Source of the DNA: Talinum fruticosum
Taxonomy: Eukaryota; Streptophyta; Magnoliopsida; Caryophyllales; Talinaceae
Direction of reading: 5' to 3'
Assembly: GCA_021018815.1 (NCBI GenBank)
Contig: JAITYX010000076.1
Location: 2,046,001-2,110,000 of the forward strand
DNA: 64,000 bases
Both the position numbers and the translations under genes were made by a program. Below are positions 27,972 to 39,769 of this stretch, piece after piece (within the stretch, counting starts at the first letter, position 1; each line of letters begins with the position of its first letter). Under the pieces are notes generated by a model. The model saw only the letters and a list, made by a program, of their open reading frames with translations. It was not told the DNA's origin and ran no database searches.

Positions 27972-30090
27972 CTTTTCTTTTCTTTTTTTTTTTTTGGTTG
28001 GAGGAAAATGTATGTTAAGGAAAGGTGGGTAGAGATTTTTCCCATTTAGATGATGAAATGCATGCAATCTTGATTTTGTAATGGTTGATTATGATGAGTT
28101 TTAAATGAGGTTAGTAATCAATCCTTTATCAAAGTCACCAAATTTTGGCTCGTATTCTTTCTTCTAAAGTAACAGTACCCATATATATAAATTTTACTGT
28201 AAAATAATTATTTTTATAGTGATTTTTAATAACTAATAAACTCTTAGATAACATTATTTCTGTTATTCCAAAATATATAATACAGCCAGGAAAATTAACT
28301 GTTTCGATTACGAGTTTGTGTATATTTTTAAAGAGGTGGATGTATTTTTGTTTTAAAGGGATGGGATACATATGAGGAGCAATGGTAGAGTTCATGCATA
28401 GAATATTTGTGTCCCCACCCAAGTCCTTTTATTATGCAATAGATTAAGGTCTTAATTGTGCCCCCATCATGGGATTATATTTTCCATCTCATAATTAATT
28501 ATAAATATTTGAGAATTTCTATAAGATTAATAGAAATGGAAGACAATTATCCCATGATAGCCGGCTAGTAATTTTCCAACTTTGACTTTGTAGGACAAGT
28601 TGAAATGATTATTGGAGCTTTAATTAGCACAATGGCCCCCACTCTTTTGGACCAACATAACTAGAATGGATCCAAGAATTAAATAAATTTTTTAAATGAG
28701 AAGTTATTTCTGTAAATAAATAAATAAATAAGTTATATTAATTAATATTGTCTAAAATCGGACCGAAAGTATCTTAACTTATTTTGCTTTGTTTGTTTAA
28801 TTGATTTTTTTGATAATTTTTTTTTCAGTTTTGAAGGTGACACTCTTGTTTTATTTTTATTCATTTCATGATAAAACTGATGTGATCTGTATCGGCCTTA
28901 TTTGGAGAAATTAATTATTTAAAAATATTAATTATAGTCTTTATTTAGGTTCAATGTTTAAATTAACTAGCTTATTGATCTGACCCTTTTTGAATCATAA
29001 TAAGATAAAATATTTTGTAAGACAACTTATGTTCAAAAACTACTGCCGAACACATTTTTGACTCAAAAAAATGTTTTGATCTATTTTTTCCTATAAAACA
29101 AATGCTTACATACTGTTTAGAAATTGGGAATCATCTTTTTTAAAAAAAATTCTTATATTATTTAATTATATGAGTTATTTTTTTTATAGAAGACAATAAA
29201 TTTTTGTCTTCATTATCCGATGTTGAAACTAATGCATCTTACTCTTCTTCTTGTGAGAGTTAGAGTTTCTCTCCTTTTGTAAGAGTTTGGTTTCTCTTCT
29301 TTTGTGAGAGTTAGGGTTTCTCTTCTTTTTGTGAGAGTCTTTTTCTCGCTTTTGTACGAGTTATTTCTTTTACCAATACGTGTAAGTTTTATTAAAATTG
29401 TTGATTTGATTGGATGGTATATTTTTGATATTTTTATCAATTAGTTTCACTGATTTTGATTGAGAATGATTCAACAATTGAATTTCATATGACTCGATCA
29501 AAGTGATATTTCCTTTAGATTGAATCTATCACACAAATATCTATTTTATGAAGTTATGCAATAGTTCGCGATGTTCGGAAAGACATATCAAAGTTGAAGA
29601 ACACGATTTGTGGAAAAATTAATGCTAAAAATATAGAGTCGAGCAGAAATATATTTACCATTAACTTTGTCGAAATAGAAAATTTTTTTATTTAATTTAT
29701 TCTTATTGAAAAACTATCTTTGTAAATACCGTATAACTTTTTAATGAAATTTATCTTTCTATACAAATAAACTAATGCATCTTGCTTTGTATGAATGAAA
29801 ATGGTGGTCAAAATGGTGTAGGCATAGAAATATAGATTATATTATAAGACTAATTTACGTGATTTCACTTGTGCACTATAATTTAAAACAATATTAATTT
29901 CTTTGAGTGAATATAGTCAACCTAACTTGTAATTCTATAATTATATTTTCATTAGCATGTTCGACTACTATGAAAATATTACAATAAATAATTTTGTTAC
30001 AACTTTAATCAGTAATTATATTTTTATGATTACATACATAACAAAGGTGATTACAACTATTTAGACCTGTCAACTCGGATATGCAGGCAA
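27972..30090. other. Gene-free AT-rich stretch
   Basis: SAUR 3' flank followed by AT-rich DNA. The only structured part is an imperfect tandem repeat at 29230-29350. Confidence 0.6.
29230..29350. repeat. Imperfect tandem repeat, about 25-bp unit, four copies
   Basis: The words TTTTGTGAGAGTTAG and GGTTTCTCTTC alternate about four times with small length changes. Confidence 0.75.
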
Positions 30091-30625
30091 AATGCGGGTA
30101 AGTCGTACTTTGGGTTCGAATTTGTTTTTTTTTGAAAGGATAAGTACAACAACTAACAGGTAGCCCTTCTCGTAAGGGTTCTACCCAAGTTGTCCTCCAA
30201 AATAAAGAAGAAGAAATACAGAGACCACATTTGGCCACCCAGTCAGTGGCCCTATTTCCTTCTCTAAATGTATGACGGATGACCACATGATCACATCTTT
30301 GAAGATAATGATGTGTGTCCTCGATGAGTGTGTGGATTTCCTAGGGTATCCGCATATCTCCTTTAATACTTTTAATAACAACATAATTATCTCCTTCCAA
30401 TACAATTGATCAAAAACCCGCTTGTACTTGTTGCTCTTACCCCATTCCGCATAGCTGAAGTTTCGGCTACCAATACTAAAGTCTGGTCCCAAATTAGTTG
30501 TCCCAACTTGAATAAATTTTCCGTCCCAACCTCTAATCATGAATCCTCCCGCTGCTGCTGATGTTGATTTTGATCCATCAAAGTTAAAAGTACTAAACCC
30601 TAACCCTAAAGTTTCGGATTCTAGT
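30090..30625 (-). pseudogene. LINE-type retrotransposon RNase H domain fragment, frameshifted
   Basis: Minus-strand remnant of the RNase H-like domain found at the C-terminus of plant non-LTR retrotransposons and related reverse-transcriptase ORFs. It begins with FNFDGSK, where the Asp is the first catalytic acid, followed by a Gly-rich turn and MIRGWDGKFIQVG. A second frame supplies VLEGDNYVV (catalytic Asp) and HTFREGNRATDWVAKCG, the typical end with the last Asp. The two halves are in different frames, and one extra base near 30400 would join them. No reverse transcriptase or endonuclease lies next to it, so it is an isolated relic. Confidence 0.75.
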
Positions 30626-31146
30626 CAACCCAACGAGTTAGAAACGTATATAGTGACTTTTTTTACTATGACATTATAAGCATTAAAATAACTTTTTTCT
30701 AAATAAAAAATTGATCTAATCTATTGAATTTCTCTATTGATATCCAAGAGCCAATCTATGCAGAAGAAAATTACATAAATATCAAAGCACCTAATTTTTA
30801 AAAATAAAATACTTAACGATTACTAAAACAGTGACTTGAATGGAGGAAAGAAAGGAAAAAATTAGAAAGTAGAGGACATATGAGTTTTTCTTTTTCAAAT
30901 TAAGTTTTATGGTTGCTTTACATATTAAAAGACAAAATGTCAAAAAAATAATTAGATAAATTAAAATTTTACGTAAAAAATAATCAGTCTAACCTTAATG
31001 GGGTCAACCGTAACTCAAACGGGTTTGACCCAAACGGGTTCATCATGTTCTAAAATCTTGTCCAAAGCCCTAATATCTTTCGGGTGGATTTTTGTCGAAT
31101 TATGAGTCAAGTAAATTTTTGCCAAAGTTTATGAACATTACTACGA

Positions 31147-31150
<4 letters not shown>

Positions 31151-31209
<59 letters not shown>
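31151..31209. repeat. (AT)n microsatellite
   Basis: Uninterrupted AT dinucleotide run of about 59 bases. Confidence 0.98.
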
Positions 31210-31213
<4 letters not shown>

Positions 31214-32329
31214 TCTTATAAATATATGTTTTTACATATCTTTTATAACCGTGGATCGACTATTTTCAACTTGGCATTTGATAATCTAATATATTAATTC
31301 AAACTAGCTAAAAACCTTTATTTAGCACTAGTTTTTATGGCCGCTAATAATTTTGATTCTTCAAACCTCAAATAATAAATGCAAAATACATAAAACAATA
31401 TAATGCAATCCATGCCTATATATATATATATATATTTATTATGGGGAAATGCAAGTAGGCATATTTTTAAATAATAAATGTAATTTAAAGTAATATTTAC
31501 TGGTATTCTAATTTTCTTCTCTGTTCAAAAATGTAAACTGTGCACATGATACATCATCTGTTCCCAATATCTAATAATATTATTTTTCCCTTTTGGCAGT
31601 GAAATCAAATAATTAATAATATTATTGCTGATTAATTATCTTATGCAATGTTGCCTGTTGTTCTGCTGGTACTGGCAGATCCTACACCCACTTGAAATTT
31701 CAATAAACCCTTTTTCTTTTTTTTTTTATTTGTATTTTCCCCTTCCTCTCAAAAAACTATAGCTGCATAGACCCGGAAGATGAATCCGATAATATAACGT
31801 ATTTTAGAGGAGATAACAGATTTTTTTAAAAAAGAAGACCATAAAAATTAAAATAAAATTTTAAAAAAATTATTATATATAATAGGCACTGTTTGACTTT
31901 ACATGAAAAAATGAATTTATTTATACTTTATGTTTGTTTATGTTTATTTATGTTCGTTCGTTTATGTTCTAACAGTTTCATTTTTATTCGTTTATATTCG
32001 ATTATGTTTGTTTCTATTTATTTATGTTCGTTTAACTTTGTTTCTATTTATATATATTTTATATACAAATTTAAATATACCTTTAAAATTATAAACTCGA
32101 ACCACGATATAATTTATTCTCTCTCTGAATTTGTATGTATGTCTAGCTTCCATCAGCTCACATGCAACTCGTACGTTAACTACTTCCCCCACTCCCCTCT
32201 CTAACAGAATTTTTGGCCCCCACCAAGAGGAAGGTACCCTGGGAAAAGGGAAAAGTTCTTTTCTGAAGCAATAATTATGAGGGTATTCAATTAGCCTTCC
32301 TAGATCTTCTAATGTTTTTTTAAGTGTTA

Positions 32330-33005
32330 TGTGGGTTCATGACCCTCTTTCTCGGATATAAATTCAGTCGACTTAAAATCGGAGAAAAGAAAATGAAAAT
32401 GTCAAAGTCCAGTAGGATCACAAGTCTACCTTGTCGTTAAATAAGGGTGGTGAGGGTGATAAGTGAAAGTGTTACTAATAAAATAACCCGAAAAAGACAA
32501 ATATCGTGAAATAGAGGCAATAGTACTTCTCAAAACTTTTGAGTTAGTGGGTTAGTGGTTATACATTAAGATATTAGTGCGTCAACGGTTCTTTATTGAA
32601 TTACAACCTTAGCTATCTAAGAAAGATTACGAATTTGTTTTAGCCGGTAAGTGGGTCCATTTATTAGACCCTTTCTCTCGGGTGTAAGCTCAGTGAACTT
32701 AAGATCGATAAAAGGAAATGTCAAAGGCCAATAGTAATCACAATTCTACCATGTCAATTTCACAAAGTGGAAATTTGGCACTTATCTAGGATTAAACCGG
32801 GGTGGTAAGGGTGACAAGTGCAGGTGCTATGTACCCATAAGATAACCCAATAACGACAAGTATTGTAAAAACGGAGGTAGTAGTATTTCTCAAAACTTTT
32901 GAGCTACTTTATACAATGGGTCAATGGTCATACATTAAGATATCGAGTGCATCAACAGTTCTTTATTGAATTACGAATTTAGCTATTTAAAAAGATTACA
33001 AATTG
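32330..33005. repeat. Diverged tandem duplication of about 320-360 bp
   Basis: Copy 1 (about 32330-32640) and copy 2 (about 32645-33005) share, in order, GACCCT.TTTCTC, CAGT..ACTTAA.ATCG, GGGTGGT.AGGGTGA.AAGTG, CTCAAAACTTTTGAG, CATACATTAAGATAT and GTTCTTTATTGAATTAC. Copy 2 carries an extra insert around 32755-32795. There is no coding potential. It is probably derived from a transposable element of unknown type. Confidence 0.75.
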
Positions 33006-34506
33006 AATAATATCAATATTGTTTATAAATTATGAGAATATGATTTTATAGTGGAAATTCTAGAAACATTTCAGATTAATTATTCTCAGCAAAATCTACA
33101 AATTAATAGGGGATAATTCATGTCACAGAATTCAATAAATTTTTCCAAGTATATATATATATATATATATATATATGTGAGACATGCTTAGTATTTAAAT
33201 TGAAGACACCAAACTTGGAACTTGACCTAAGGAATCAAAACAGAAAACACAGGTTTAGGAATCAAAAAACAGAATCAGAAACAGAAAACTCTTTCATTTC
33301 CAAAAACCAGTGGATAAACATCCCAGGTTTGAGGGGGTGATTCATTCATTTCTGCATCTCCCATGCCTTTTTATCTTTGTTTCATTGGTGCATTCCCAAG
33401 GCTAGCTACTTAAAACCTGCTCTTAATTCGCCCATAGGAAGTCCCCATATTCTTTGTAATTCTATCTACTAGTTTAATTTCTCTCTAGGTTTTATGATTG
33501 TTAGTGCCGAAAAAATTATACTTTTGTTCGGTTCAATAACAATAATAAATAACTATTTTTAATTTTACCGATTTGGAGATATCAATATGTAGATATTTTT
33601 GCCCTTATAAGCAATGGTATCAGTAATGAAATTGATTCCAAAAGACCCACGTAAACAATTCTCACAAATGAAACGGAAAAAGGAGAAAAGGGGAGAAATT
33701 GAAGAAATGAAAGTAAACATGTTTCGATTAATCGTCCAATTATCTAAATTTTTATTACAGAAAACAAATTAGGTTTGGTTACAAAAGTGTTGCATATTAG
33801 GGCAACCGATCTTGTTGAGGCTAAAAACTTGGTATTGGATTTAGGTCAGCAGTGTTGGGTTTGTTTTGTCTTGAAGTTTTGAACCAATTTAAATTCATAC
33901 AAATTAATTTAAACAAATTGAACATTATCCATACTCAAAACATCAACTTATAAAAATAAGATTACATATATACCAATATTGAAATGCTACTGTACTAAGT
34001 ACTCTGGTTAATGAAAAATAAAACTAGAAAACCATTTATTGGCATGATGAAATGATATATATATATATATATAAAACTAATAAAAATTGGAATAAAACTA
34101 GGTGGGAAACCTATGATAAGTCGGTTGAGATAAGGGACCAGGACAGCAAATAATAAATGCCTGAATTTAAGAAAAACCGACATTAATTGAGATTATATAA
34201 TTCATTTTTTTTTCGTTGATTATATAATTCATATATATATATATATATATATATTACAAAATTAATGCTGCTTTTCGTCTATCAGTATATATGCATGCAT
34301 GCATGCAAGAAGCAGACTGCTGTACTTAGCCTTTACTTTTGGAAGTTTTTTTTATATTTTTGTGAATGCTTTATTATTTTTAAAAAATAGATATTTTAGA
34401 TAACAAGGTTAGTACAATATCCAAAAAAAAAAGCAACTTTGAAGAATAAAAATATGTAAATTTCCCTTCCATTTCAAACAACTGTCTTTCTTTTTCAATC
34501 TTTTTA

Positions 34507-34507
<1 letters not shown>

Positions 34508-34560
<53 letters not shown>

Positions 34561-34561
34561 G
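34508..34561. repeat. (AAT)n microsatellite
   Basis: About 17 perfect AAT units. Confidence 0.97.
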
Positions 34562-37151
34562 TTCATTAGGAGCAATTATGATAAAAATTACGGCTAGATA
34601 AATTATTAATGGTCTCGAATTTAAATGTCACTTTTGATGTCTTATTAGTCATTTTGTTACTGAAAATATCACACCGAAAAATTCCTTCTCACAATGCATA
34701 ACTCATGTATATATAATAGGATGATCTCATTAAAAAAATTCTATTAAAAACAAAGTCTAGACAGCCTAATTATTGTTAGGAAAGAATGAATGTAATATTG
34801 GATATATCAATAAGTCGTGAATGAATCACTTTCCTTAAGATCTATTTGCTTTACCACAAATGATCTTAGGGATAAAGTGTTAATGAAACAAGTGTAATGT
34901 TCAAGATTTCTCAAAGTTCATCTGTACTAGTGCTCCAATCACTCTCAAGGATGATAAGTTTGTTCCTTATAATTTCTCTCCCTTAATGGTCTTTATAAGG
35001 CCCTTGAAGCAAGCAAACTAAATATATAATGCACTTAATGTCATTCTATCCACTTGGGATGTGGTATGAGTCATGTTATCTTAATCTGTACAACAATAAC
35101 CACTATAATTGCAGTTAATACAGGCGGTTTCGGCCGGCACAGGATGCGTTCGTTGTTGGAAGTCAAAAACTACACCACCATAAAGAACACAGCCAACACG
35201 GGTTGTGTACTTCAACACGGGCTGCCCATACTCGGTTACTTTTCATCTCGAGGCTAATGTTTGTCGTCCTTTGACGTCTTGGAGGTTATATCAAGCTATC
35301 CAAAATACAATTTTGCCGATTACATTCTTAGAATATCCCCATAATTATCAATCTCCACACATTCTAAGTATCAATATATGCGGACATATTATTACTAATT
35401 GGCTCGATTTTTCACAGAAAATGAATTTTCAGTTCAAAGTCACGACATGGATCAATGATCTTCTTCCACGATTCTGCTGGTAACTGGAAAACTTATTCCC
35501 TCTCTCTCTCTCCCTGTGTAATTGGTAAATTTGATGATTCCGAAAAGCAAAAATTATTTAAGGTAGAATATTGATTGAATGTCATTGTATAAATTTATTG
35601 GTCCGACGTTGAAGTTTAGAGATGCGAGAGCTGCAGGTGTATGTGTAGGTTGCATGAAGCCAAGCTACGAGAGTAGGATTTCATACATAGGTGTCAATCT
35701 GGATTTGGGTAGGGCCCATAATTTTACTAATCTTTTGGGGTAATGTATCATATGATTTATATTTACATTAAAAAATATAATATTGTTAATTAATTTTTTA
35801 AATTTAAAAGTGACAGAAGAAAAGTAAGGTGAACTATATTTCTCTTTATTTACATACTTTAATATAAGAAAAAAATTTCATTTATCTTCCTTGAATTTTT
35901 TGGTAAATGTTTTTTCTAACTCTAAAATTTTTGAATTATTATTAACTTCCTCCATCTTTGTGAAACTACCATAAATCTCTAAAATTTTATATTTGTGTCA
36001 ATATAATAGTTATTGGATTTAATATTGATAATTTATAGTTATAATGACGATAATTTGTGGTTGAGATCGAAGTGAAAATGATAAATTTAAAATTTTTGAG
36101 AGAGGAGAAAAAGGAACACACATTATTAGCTGTGAGTGGTCGAGATTAATGGGCAAAACAAAATTATCGAAGGGCAGTGAGACAAGAGGGGCATTTTTAT
36201 GGTTTTAGGTTTTATGATAATGGATGAAAATAACTCAAAAAATTTAGGGATAGAAAAAATATTTATCTAAACCTTGAGAAGGGTGATGGGGAAGGAGGAA
36301 CCACGTCCGTAATAAAATAACTCTTCTTCCGTAACCACGTTTGTAATAAAATTGACTAAAAAGTCTATTTATTTTTGTATATAAGCAAATCAATATAATT
36401 ACATGGACATGACTCCATTATATTGGATTCTTTTTTGCTTATGAGTGCAACATTTATTCTACATTTAATTATACTAAATAAAAGCTAAGGGATTAAAAAA
36501 TAAAAACAAAAATGATGGTAACATTCTCATCTAAATTACGACGGTGGGTTTAGTTAGCTCATACTATTTCTTTTAATTTTTTAAAAAGTGAAATTCATAT
36601 TATTTTAAATGTCGAAAAAATCAGTTATCATAATATTTTAACTATGTAAATCCGGAATAACACTTATAAAATCAGAGGATTATAAAATTTTATTCAAAAT
36701 ATCATTTATAAAATCTTAAAATTATAAGATTTTACAATTATTTTTATTATACTTTTATAATATAATTTTATAATATATTTCTCTTGCTTGAAGGGATCCA
36801 GCTTGATAAAATCTTAAATAAATTTTTAATTTTTTATTATTCTAAAAACTAATTAATATTAAGTTGTGTATATATTTTTCGGTTAACACGGATGAATTTA
36901 TATGTTATAAATAATATTAACAAACACTCTAACTAGTAAGATAAATGAATAATGGTACCTTAAAAATAAATAAATAATAAAATTAAAATTTAAAATGTTA
37001 AATAATTTTATCATTGAAATTTTTTAAAAATTATTTATAATATAAATAATTAATTTTTATTAAATTTTTTATAAAAATAATATACTTTTAAAATAAATAC
37101 ATTTTTATTTTTATTTTAAAAAGTTTATTTTTAAAAAATATAAAACAAGAA

Positions 37152-37172
37152 AGAGAGAGAGAGAGAGAGAGA
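37152..37172. repeat. (GA)n tract
   Basis: About ten GA units followed by a further purine-rich stretch to about 37240. Confidence 0.9.
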
Positions 37173-37360
37173 AGGGGGAGAGGAGAGAGAAGTGGACTGA
37201 AACAGAGGGAGGAGGCGAGTGAAAGAGTGAGGGAGAGAATAAAAAATAAAGTAATATTTAACTGACAATGAACTTTTATAAGTTCAAATAAAATTAATTC
37301 AGCATCTAAAGGTCAACGATTGAATGAATTGTTGACTCAGGCACGATTAGATATTAAGTT

Positions 37361-38093
37361 AGCGTGATTAAAAAAAAAGAAAAAAAGAAAAGTATACTCC
37401 CGCCTTTGGCCTTTGGGCAGAGTAGTGATGGTTCAAAGACAACTTCATCGCAGCCTTTTCATGTCTGCATTTCTCTCTTTCTTTGCTTCACAAATAAGAG
37501 AAGAGAGAGATTTCAACCTTGCAAATCTCTCCATATTTGCCACAAAACTACCCTCTCATGTCGTGGATGCGTAGAATTTGATGAAGCAGTAGCTTATTTG
37601 GGCTCACACCAGAGCACAAAATCGCTAATTTACGCAATTCATTTGATTAGGAAGGTATGCCAGTTTTTCATTAATTGATAGTTTTAGTTCAATCGGCTAC
37701 TTACCCCGAAATTAAAAAAAAAAACCCTCTTCTTGTTTACTTTGTTAATGATGATGATTAAGGAATCACACTGAAATTGGGTTCCTTTCCTATACTTTGC
37801 TCTATGTTTGAGTTGTCTTATCTTCTTGTGGGGAATTTTTTTGCCTTTTCATGATACCATATCATCTTCTTTAGATGTGTGAGTTCACCAGTTTGGATTC
37901 ATGAACTTTTGTGATGGGTTGGTGCCTCTACTTGTAAATATTTGATTAGTGGGTAGCATTAGTTAAGCATGCTTGATCTTGCTGCAATCCCTGAAAATTT
38001 AGGTTTCATATGTTCATTGCTGTCAAAATTGTTTAAAGTTGTTGGAATTTGGAAATCGGGTTTGTACCGTCCTGGTAAAATAGAAGGCCTTGA

Positions 38094-38171
<78 letters not shown>

Positions 38172-39769
38172 CTGAGTTACCCCAATGTTGGCCAATTGAC
38201 ATTGGGTTGGAACCTCAATTGGACATATATGCATTGCTTGCTTGACATGAAAAAGAATTAACTTGGTGTCACAACAGGTTGTTAACTTGGTATGATCACA
38301 ACAGGTTGCTTCTTAATTTGAGGCTTTTTGACATAATTTGTGCCGCTTTTCATGAAAGAGAATGGGTTGTTGTCTCACATGGGTAATATAAATGGTTTTG
38401 ACTTTTGAGGATACATATAAGCTAGCAGTTACTCTATTTGTTGCTAATTACCCCCCCAAAAAAACTTACTAGAGAAGGTTTGCTCGAGTCAATTGCTATT
38501 CTTGTATAGTTCATTGCAGTACATGGTGGGGAACTTTGACTTGTGGGAAAAAGAACAATTAGTAATCTTAGAAGAACCCTATGATTATATACTCTGTAGC
38601 TGTTAGCACATGTACATAGGCAAAATGAAGTTGGATTCTCCCTTTTCAACTGGAAACTACAATGAACTTACAAGGACCTGATGTTTAGTTTTGATATGTT
38701 TCAACATGTTAGCTTTGGCTTGAATGTCTAACATGCGTTGTTGTTCAACTTCCTTGCTTTGGTTTGGGAGTTGAAAATGAAAAATATGAGGTTTATTTAG
38801 GACTCTTGCACAAAAATATTGCTTTATCAGCATGCACCTGCTATACATCACTTTGTATATTTCATCAATGTTGCTATAAATGGATATGCAATACATGCTG
38901 TATTTAAGTTACACTTTCGGTTGTTGGTGACTATCAGCTAGAGTTAGTTGGCTAAACTGAATATGAGGACATGCGCTTGTGTCAAAACTCGCCAATTCAT
39001 CCCTTTGTTTATTCTGTTCCATCTGCGATTGCTGTTAAGAGGAAGGTTGGAGGAGTGAAACATTATAAGGATTTACAAAGGAAAATGCTTTATGCGACGT
39101 AAAAATGTTTATCGTAGAATTGTTCTGTTTTTACCTGTTGAAGATGCAATTGAGGGACAATTTGAGCTGCTTGCGGCTGAATGCCCTATGATGGGATCAC
39201 TTATAAAGTCCTGCAAACAAGTCTTGGTTTACATTATCTAGATCATGATCAAATGTTACATATATCTTCATTATATACTTACTGAAAAAGTGGACTAAGA
39301 AACAAGAACTATTTTCTTGCTGGAGACAATGTCAGAGTGAATTTTGGTATCAGCTAGTCATGTTGGATCATATAGTATAATGCATATTTTTTTCAAATGA
39401 AAGCTCGTTGCATATATGTTCTGAAGTGTTGATAGTTTGAATATTTCTCCATGAGAATTTGAGGTTCTGATAAAGAACTAGAGGCAGTATATAAATGGCA
39501 ATGCTGCTTTTAACACTCTTATTATTGCTGCTAATTAAAACTATGTGCCTGTGTCCTACAATTGAAAGTAAGGGGTTGTTATTTCTTTTTGTGGTTACAT
39601 TATAGTATGAAGAGAAGCTTGTTTTTTGTTTCCTTTCAATAACTATTCTTTGGGTTATTCTTGGGTGCGATCATCTCAAATAAACTGTGGGAGAATGGAA
39701 AGAGATAGTCAGTGAATGTGAATGTCCCACAAACAAGGAAGTGGTCTCACGGAAGTTGGAAACAATGGA
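37361..39769. other. Intergenic region with possible 5' non-coding exon
   Basis: The segment 37400-37651 is CT-rich, less AT-rich than its flank, and ends in GAAG followed by GTATGC, a good plus-strand donor. The following 2 kb is T-rich and intron-like. It contains an (AT)n run and no recognised protein. It may hold the 5' exon of a non-coding or unannotated transcript. Nothing here is firm. Confidence 0.35.
38096..38166. repeat. (AT)n microsatellite
   Basis: About 70 bases of perfect AT dinucleotide. Confidence 0.98.

Larger units (their letters stand above)
30626..37360. other. Gene-poor AT-rich region with repeats
   Basis: No gene is supported. It includes (AT)n tracts, variants of TTTATGTTCGTTT at 31920-32050, a diverged direct duplication at 32.3-33.0 kb and an (AAT)n tract. 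A less AT-rich stretch at 34780-35480 has short open frames but no recognised domain. A GA tract lies near 37.15 kb. Confidence 0.6.

Noticed and set aside
31920..32050. Coding frame in TTTATGTTCGTT-rich stretch
   Set aside because: The open frame is made of short tandem variants of one word and has no protein-like content.
34780..35480. LTR or gag-like fragment
   Set aside because: Base composition differs from its flanks and there is a TATAAGG-like word, but no primer binding site, paired LTR or recognisable polyprotein motif was seen.
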